Assembly (NCBI RefSeq): GCF_000173775.1
Contig: NZ_ACCD01000002.1
Span: forward strand, 62,001-126,000
DNA from: Yersinia rohdei ATCC 43380
GTDB taxonomy: Bacteria; Pseudomonadota; Gammaproteobacteria; Enterobacterales; Enterobacteriaceae
DNA: 64,000 bases
Direction of reading: 5' to 3'
Positions 59,771-64,000 of this stretch are shown one piece after another. Position numbers and translations under genes: made by a program. The notes beneath the pieces are model-generated. The model saw only the letters and a list, made by a program, of their open reading frames with translations, was not told the DNA's origin and ran no database searches. Each line of letters begins with the position of its first letter. Positions within the stretch are counted from its first letter, which is position 1.

Positions 59771-61567
59771 CTATTTGAGCGGCGAATGGGTGCGCTCGAT
59801 GCCATAACGTTCGATTTCTTTGTACGGCACGGTGACGGATTTCTGCTTGCGCACATCGACCAAAGTGACGCGGTCGGTGCAGGAATAACAGGGATCGAGG
59901 CTGCCGATAATCAGTGGCGCATCAGACACGGTATTGCCGCGCAACATGTAACGCAGCACCGGCCAATTGGCGTAAGTGGCAGCACGACAGCGCCAGCGGA
60001 ACAATTTTTGATTGTCGCCCGTCATGCTCCAGTGAACATCTTCGCCACGCGGCGCTTCGGAGAACCCGAGGGCAAACTTGTAGGGCTGATAATGGATTTT
60101 TTCTTCCAGCAATGGCCCGCCGGGCATATGGTTCAGCCCATATTCAATCATTACCAGCGAGTCAAAAAATTCGCGCACACGCACCAACAGGCGGGAGTGG
60201 ACGTCACAGCCATCCAGACTAAATAATTCTTTTGGGACATTGGCATAGTTGGCATAAGGGTGGTCGTGGCGCATATCGCGGGCAAAACCACTGGCACGGA
60301 TCATCGGGCCGACCGGGCTGAAATCTCGAGCAATTTTGCGATCCAACAGGCCAACACCGACAGTCCGCTGCTCGATATTGGCGGTGCTCATCAGCATATC
60401 TACCAATTCGCCAATATCTGCGCGCATCTCGGCTACCAGTTGCAGTGTTTTGAGGCGGTCGGCTTTCAGGATATCGCGGCGCACCCCGCCAATCAGATTC
60501 AAACCATAGGTTTTACGCGCGCCGGTAAGCAGTTCGGCAATGGTCATGGCTTTCTCGCGCACACGGAAAAACTGCATAAAACCGGTATCAAAACCGACAA
60601 AATGGCAGGATAGGCCGATATTGAGCAGGTGGCTGTGTAACCGCTCCACCTCCAGCAAAATGGTGCGGATCATCTGCGCCCTGGGCGGCACGATAATCCC
60701 CAGCGCATTCTCAATCGACGAGGTATAGGCCACGCTGTGGGTAAAACCACAAATGCCGCAAATGCGGTCTGAGAGGAAAGTCACGTCGTTGTAGCCCATG
60801 CGGGTTTCAGCCAGTTTTTCCATGCCGCGATGAACATAAAATAAGCGGTAATCGGCATCGATAATATCTTCGCCGTCGACAAACAGCCGGAAGTGGCCCG
60901 GCTCATCGGAGGTAATATGCATCGGGCCGATAGGTACCACCCGGCTGCTGCTGCCGGCTTCGTTTTCAAACTGATAAGTTTCAGTCGCACTGGTCGGGGT
61001 TGGGCGCTGGCGATAATCCATAGTATCTTTGCGCAGCGGATATAGGTCATCTGGCCAATCATCGGGCAGCACTAAGCGGCGCTCATCTGGCAGGCCGATA
61101 GGTTGCAAGCCATACATATCGCGCACTTCGCGCTCGCCCCACACCGCTGCCGGGACTCTGGGGGTGACCGACGGAAACTCGGGCCGCTCAGGGCTGATGA
61201 GCGCTTTAACAATTACCCAGCATTTGTCGCCATACTGCTTACCGGTATCAATGCCATATTGTTCGCGGCCTTCCATCGACAGCACATAATAAATAGCAAA
61301 ATAACCATTCAAACTGCGCTCATCATTGCCGAATAACACCGATAACCAACCGCCTTGCTGATAATAAAGATGCTCAACTACCTCTGGCAGGCTGTTTAAT
61401 TTGATAGTAATGGTCAGTTGGTCGGGTGTTTGCCACTCTTCATCAAGGATGGCCGCCGGAAATTGTTCACGTAAGCGGGCGACATAAGCGGCACCCAGCT
61501 TTGTGCCGCCGTGTGGCTGACTTGAAATTGTCGGGCCTGAAACTGAATTAGGCGTTTCGTGAGTCAC
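59771..61567 (-). CDS. hyfG: HyfG/HycE, NiFe-hydrogenase large subunit
   Basis: Catalytic hydrogen-evolving subunit. The 598-aa product fuses a NuoC-like N-terminal domain (to about residue 200) to a NuoD-like NiFe domain. The nickel ligands are in RICGICGFTHS and DPCYSCTDR, after which HycI should cut off the last 32 residues (VTLVDV...THSPLK). The start is GTG 61567: AGGAG lies 7 bases upstream and it begins 1 bp after the hyfF stop; the frame is open 58 codons further inside hyfF. It is about 30-40 aa longer than E. coli HyfG/HycE because of a Ser/Thr-rich N-terminus and a short insert near residue 105. Confidence 0.95.
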   Translation of the reverse strand: MTHETPNSVSGPTISSQPHGGTKLGAAYVARLREQFPAAILDEEWQTPDQLTITIKLNSLPEVVEHLYYQQGGWLSVLFGNDERSLNGYFAIYYVLSMEGREQYGIDTGKQYGDKCWVIVKALISPERPEFPSVTPRVPAAVWGEREVRDMYGLQPIGLPDERRLVLPDDWPDDLYPLRKDTMDYRQRPTPTSATETYQFENEAGSSSRVVPIGPMHITSDEPGHFRLFVDGEDIIDADYRLFYVHRGMEKLAETRMGYNDVTFLSDRICGICGFTHSVAYTSSIENALGIIVPPRAQMIRTILLEVERLHSHLLNIGLSCHFVGFDTGFMQFFRVREKAMTIAELLTGARKTYGLNLIGGVRRDILKADRLKTLQLVAEMRADIGELVDMLMSTANIEQRTVGVGLLDRKIARDFSPVGPMIRASGFARDMRHDHPYANYANVPKELFSLDGCDVHSRLLVRVREFFDSLVMIEYGLNHMPGGPLLEEKIHYQPYKFALGFSEAPRGEDVHWSMTGDNQKLFRWRCRAATYANWPVLRYMLRGNTVSDAPLIIGSLDPCYSCTDRVTLVDVRKQKSVTVPYKEIERYGIERTHSPLK

Positions 61568-61568
61568 G

Positions 61569-63206
61569 TTACATCTCCTGACGTGTCGGGGCGGATGGCA
61601 GAGCAGCATGCAGTTCTGCGCCGGAAAGTGTGGATGGCACCGGGGATTTTTCGGGTGTCGCGGACAAATGCTCCCACGGCAAAATAAAGGGCTGTGCCTC
61701 TGGGGCATTGCTGTCGCTATTAAGAACAATTTGCGCCGCATCAGTCAGCAAGCGGGTCACCGACGAAGGGATATGCACCCCGAGCAACAGCATTAACAGC
61801 AGTAATATGGCCATCGGCGCGGTGGTCAGTATTCCCAGTTCGCCTTTGCTGACCGCCTCGGGTGGGGTGCCCAGCACCGTGCTGGCGACCATGCGCACCA
61901 ACCCTGCCAGCACCAGTGTTAACAGCAATAGCAGCACAATGACTAAGGCGATATGGCCGGATTTGATGGCGGCGGCAACCACCATAAACTCGCTGATAAA
62001 CACATTAAAAGGCGGCATACCCGCCAGCGCCAGCGCGCCCCCGGCAAACATTACTGCGGTGAGGGGAGCAACACGGATAATGCCTTTTATCGCGCCCATA
62101 TCCCGCGTGCCATATTTCAACAGCACATTACCGGAACCACAGAACAGCAAGGTTTTTGCCAGACTGTGATTCAAGGTATGGAACAGGGCCGCTAACACAC
62201 CCAGCGGGCCACCAATCCCCAGTGCCACGGCAATTAAGCCCATATTTTCCACACTGGAATAGGCCAGCAGGCGTTTCATATCGCGCTGCGCCAGAATAAA
62301 GAAGGCGGAGACGGCAACCGACATCATGCCGAAAACCAACAACAACATTTGCGGGAAATGCGGGCCGATGGCGGCACTGATAATGATGTAATAGCGGATA
62401 ATCACCAGCAGCGCGCAATTAAGTAATACTGCGGATAACAAGGCGCTGGTAGGGCTGGGGGCCTCACTGTGGGCATCTGGCAGCCAGGAATGCATTGGGA
62501 ACAGGCCCGTTTTGGTGCCAAAGCCAATCAGGATAAAGACAAAGGCCAGGTGCATCAGTGTTGGGTCGAGTTCTTTGGCGTGTTCAGCTACCACTGTCCA
62601 GAAAATGGCACTGCCCGGGTCAGACAGCACATTCGCTGCATTGGCATAGACCAGCACCGTGCCATACAAGCCGAATGCCACCCCGACAGTACAAATAATA
62701 ATGTACTTCCAGGCCGCTTCCAGTGATGAGCGCTGACCATATAACCCCACCAAAAAGGCAGAGCTTAAGGTGGTGGCTTCAATGCCAACCCACATCAAAA
62801 TCAAATTATTGCTGGTGACCACCAACAGCATGGTGAATAAGAACAGATGGAAAAATCCGTAATAATTACACAAGGTGCTGACAGTGATTTCGCCGTTGTT
62901 GACTTCATGGCGCATATAACCCAGGGAATAGAGGCCGGTGATAAAGCCAATTATGCCCAGAATGGCGAGGAACAATGCGCTGAGGCTATCAATATGCAGC
63001 CAGTTATGGGCAGCCAGAATATCGCCGCCCAGCGCGACTCGGCAAACCACGGTCAATGCCACCACCAGTAGCAAGGTGATACCGGTAAAATGTACCCAGG
63101 TGGTTGCCATGCGAGCCGCACGGCCCAAGGACCGGCAAGCAAAGGCCAACAGCGAGGCTATCAGAGGTATCGCCAGCAGTAACCACAGCAGGTCAGTATT
63201 ACTCAT
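61569..63206 (-). CDS. hyfF: HyfF, hydrogenase-4 membrane subunit (NuoL/M/N-like)
   Basis: Proton-antiporter-like membrane subunit, present in Hyd-4 but without an Hyd-3 counterpart. The 545-aa product (E. coli HyfF 526) has about fourteen helices. It carries the proton-channel glutamate in [58 protein letters not shown] and [15 protein letters not shown], all as in complex I antiporter subunits. It starts 4 bp after the hyfE stop. Its presence suggests the complex could couple hydrogen evolution to ion translocation. Confidence 0.95.
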   Translation of the reverse strand: MSNTDLLWLLLAIPLIASLLAFACRSLGRAARMATTWVHFTGITLLLVVALTVVCRVALGGDILAAHNWLHIDSLSALFLAILGIIGFITGLYSLGYMRHEVNNGEITVSTLCNYYGFFHLFLFTMLLVVTSNNLILMWVGIEATTLSSAFLVGLYGQRSSLEAAWKYIIICTVGVAFGLYGTVLVYANAANVLSDPGSAIFWTVVAEHAKELDPTLMHLAFVFILIGFGTKTGLFPMHSWLPDAHSEAPSPTSALLSAVLLNCALLVIIRYYIIISAAIGPHFPQMLLLVFGMMSVAVSAFFILAQRDMKRLLAYSSVENMGLIAVALGIGGPLGVLAALFHTLNHSLAKTLLFCGSGNVLLKYGTRDMGAIKGIIRVAPLTAVMFAGGALALAGMPPFNVFISEFMVVAAAIKSGHIALVIVLLLLLTLVLAGLVRMVASTVLGTPPEAVSKGELGILTTAPMAILLLLMLLLGVHIPSSVTRLLTDAAQIVLNSDSNAPEAQPFILPWEHLSATPEKSPVPSTLSGAELHAALPSAPTRQEM

Positions 63207-63210
63207 TTCA

Positions 63211-63876
63211 TTACCCCTTTAGCGCCGTCAGTTGTTTAACATCCAGCGTGTGCAGCGTGCGATAAATCTTGCGCGCCATCAGCGTCATCACAATCACTGC
63301 GAAAATGGCATCAGTGGCAATGCCAATCTCAACCAATTCTGGTGCGCGGAAAGCCAGCAGCGCCAACATCAAGTGAGCGCCATTTTCCATCAGGCAATAA
63401 CCGAAGATGTTTTTCAGAATATTGCGCTGGGTGACAATACACAGCAGGCCAATCAGGAAATGCCCGAGTGACACCGCCAGTGCGGGTTTCAGCTCACTGA
63501 CCATAGGTAGCTGCACCGGCTCCACCACGAAGTAGCTCAGTAAAATGATGATGGCGGCGATGAAAATCAGACTGGCAGTGCCAATCACGCCGCCATTAGC
63601 CTTGGGGTCTTCCATCTGGCGAAATGCGCGATACATAATCCACGGCACCAGCACCACCTTGGTAATAAAGGCGGTTAGCGACCACAGATACAGCTCGTGG
63701 GCGTGTAAGGTTTCGGCTAATACCAGGAAAATCAGTACCAAGACCAAGGATTGCAAGGCATAAAACAGGGCTGAAGTTGCCGGCTTCTTCACGATGATGA
63801 CCAGCAGCGAGGTAATGATAAGCAGTCCTGCAAGATTGTTGACGACCATAGTGTTGACAAACAGTGTTCCGGTCAT
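63211..63876 (-). CDS. hyfE: HyfE, hydrogenase-4 membrane subunit
   Basis: Small membrane subunit of Hyd-4, with a partial NuoK-like region. The 221-aa product (E. coli HyfE 216) has about seven helices and keeps [38 protein letters not shown] and the ending [11 protein letters not shown] of E. coli HyfE. GGGAG stands before ATG 63876, 11 bp after the stop of the upstream gene. Hyd-3 has no such subunit, so this is the clearest marker that the operon is of the hyf type. Confidence 0.95.
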   Translation of the reverse strand: MTGTLFVNTMVVNNLAGLLIITSLLVIIVKKPATSALFYALQSLVLVLIFLVLAETLHAHELYLWSLTAFITKVVLVPWIMYRAFRQMEDPKANGGVIGTASLIFIAAIIILLSYFVVEPVQLPMVSELKPALAVSLGHFLIGLLCIVTQRNILKNIFGYCLMENGAHLMLALLAFRAPELVEIGIATDAIFAVIVMTLMARKIYRTLHTLDVKQLTALKG

Positions 63877-63887
63877 TTTTTACTCCC

Positions 63888-64000
63888 TTATCCGAGCCAG
63901 GCGACGGCAATAAAGCTGGAACACACTGACATGAACACCAGAATTACCAGCACGCCCTGCATTGCTAAAGGCAGGGGCTTAGCACTGGCGACGGCTTCTG
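63888..64000 (-). CDS. hyfD: C-terminal end of the preceding membrane subunit, probably HyfD
   Basis: Partial gene cut by the right edge. The visible 37 codons end in VFMSVCSSFIAVAWLG and contain one hydrophobic helix. Identity as HyfD (a NuoL/N-like subunit) rests on gene order (hyfD precedes hyfE in E. coli), not on residue matches. Confidence 0.6.
   Translation of the reverse strand, partial: EAVASAKPLPLAMQGVLVILVFMSVCSSFIAVAWLG

Noticed and set aside
61568-61741. A 58-codon longer N-terminus for HyfG overlapping hyfF.
   Set aside because: The extension is the hyfF 3' end read in another frame; GTG 61567 has a proper AGGAG and sits at the hyfF stop.

Overview
The window reads as an enterobacterial chromosome, most likely the genus Yersinia. 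Nearly every core gene has a close Escherichia coli counterpart (dinG, ybiB, rlmF, glnHPQ, dps, tam, rhtA, ompX, ybiT, moeAB, folE, yeiB, galS, mglBAC), but the order and the accessory genes differ. Species is not determinable by eye. No rRNA, tRNA, CRISPR array, insertion sequence or phage gene was seen.

Layout. 1-2.8 kb: the end of an osmoprotectant ABC importer operon (yehY partial, yehX, yehW). 3-9.2 kb: a small membrane protein, yedA, an OmpF/OmpC-type porin, dinG and aqpZ. 9.4-16.4 kb: ybiB, an M3 peptidase, a small secreted DUF1471 protein, a flavin reductase-like protein, rlmF and a soluble PAS-PAS chemoreceptor. 16.5-24.5 kb: glnHPQ, ybiI, dps, tam, a GNAT acetyltransferase, rhtA, ompX and an alpha/beta hydrolase. 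24.9-32.1 kb: a cation-efflux protein beside a degenerate M24 peptidase homologue, then ybiT, moeBA and a DUF924 protein.

32.5-38.6 kb is the standout: an AT-rich five-gene operon on the minus strand. It encodes a 70-residue precursor peptide, a MacB-like permease, an HlyD-like adaptor, an ABC ATPase and a radical SAM/SPASM enzyme. The precursor ends in WNWSKSF plus TQQ. WNWSKSF is the core of darobactin A, the BamA-targeting bicyclic antibiotic of Photorhabdus, and the gene order matches darABCDE. The window therefore carries an apparently complete darobactin A locus.

38.7-50.5 kb: glutathione-dependent formaldehyde oxidation (fghA, frmA), a LysR regulator, an MFS transporter, folE, yeiB, then galS and mglBAC with clear GalS and CRP sites. 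50.6-64 kb: a formate hydrogenlyase locus, with a formate channel, the sigma-54 activator FhlA, a formate dehydrogenase H that has cysteine where E. coli has selenocysteine, HydN, the protease HycI and a hydrogenase-4-type operon (hyfD to hyfJ, minus strand) running off the right edge. Formate enters through FocA, is oxidised by FdhF, and its electrons pass through HydN/HyfH/HyfI to the NiFe subunit HyfG on the membrane subunits HyfD-F. Sigma-54 promoters and a tandem candidate FhlA site are visible upstream of focA and hydN-fdhF.
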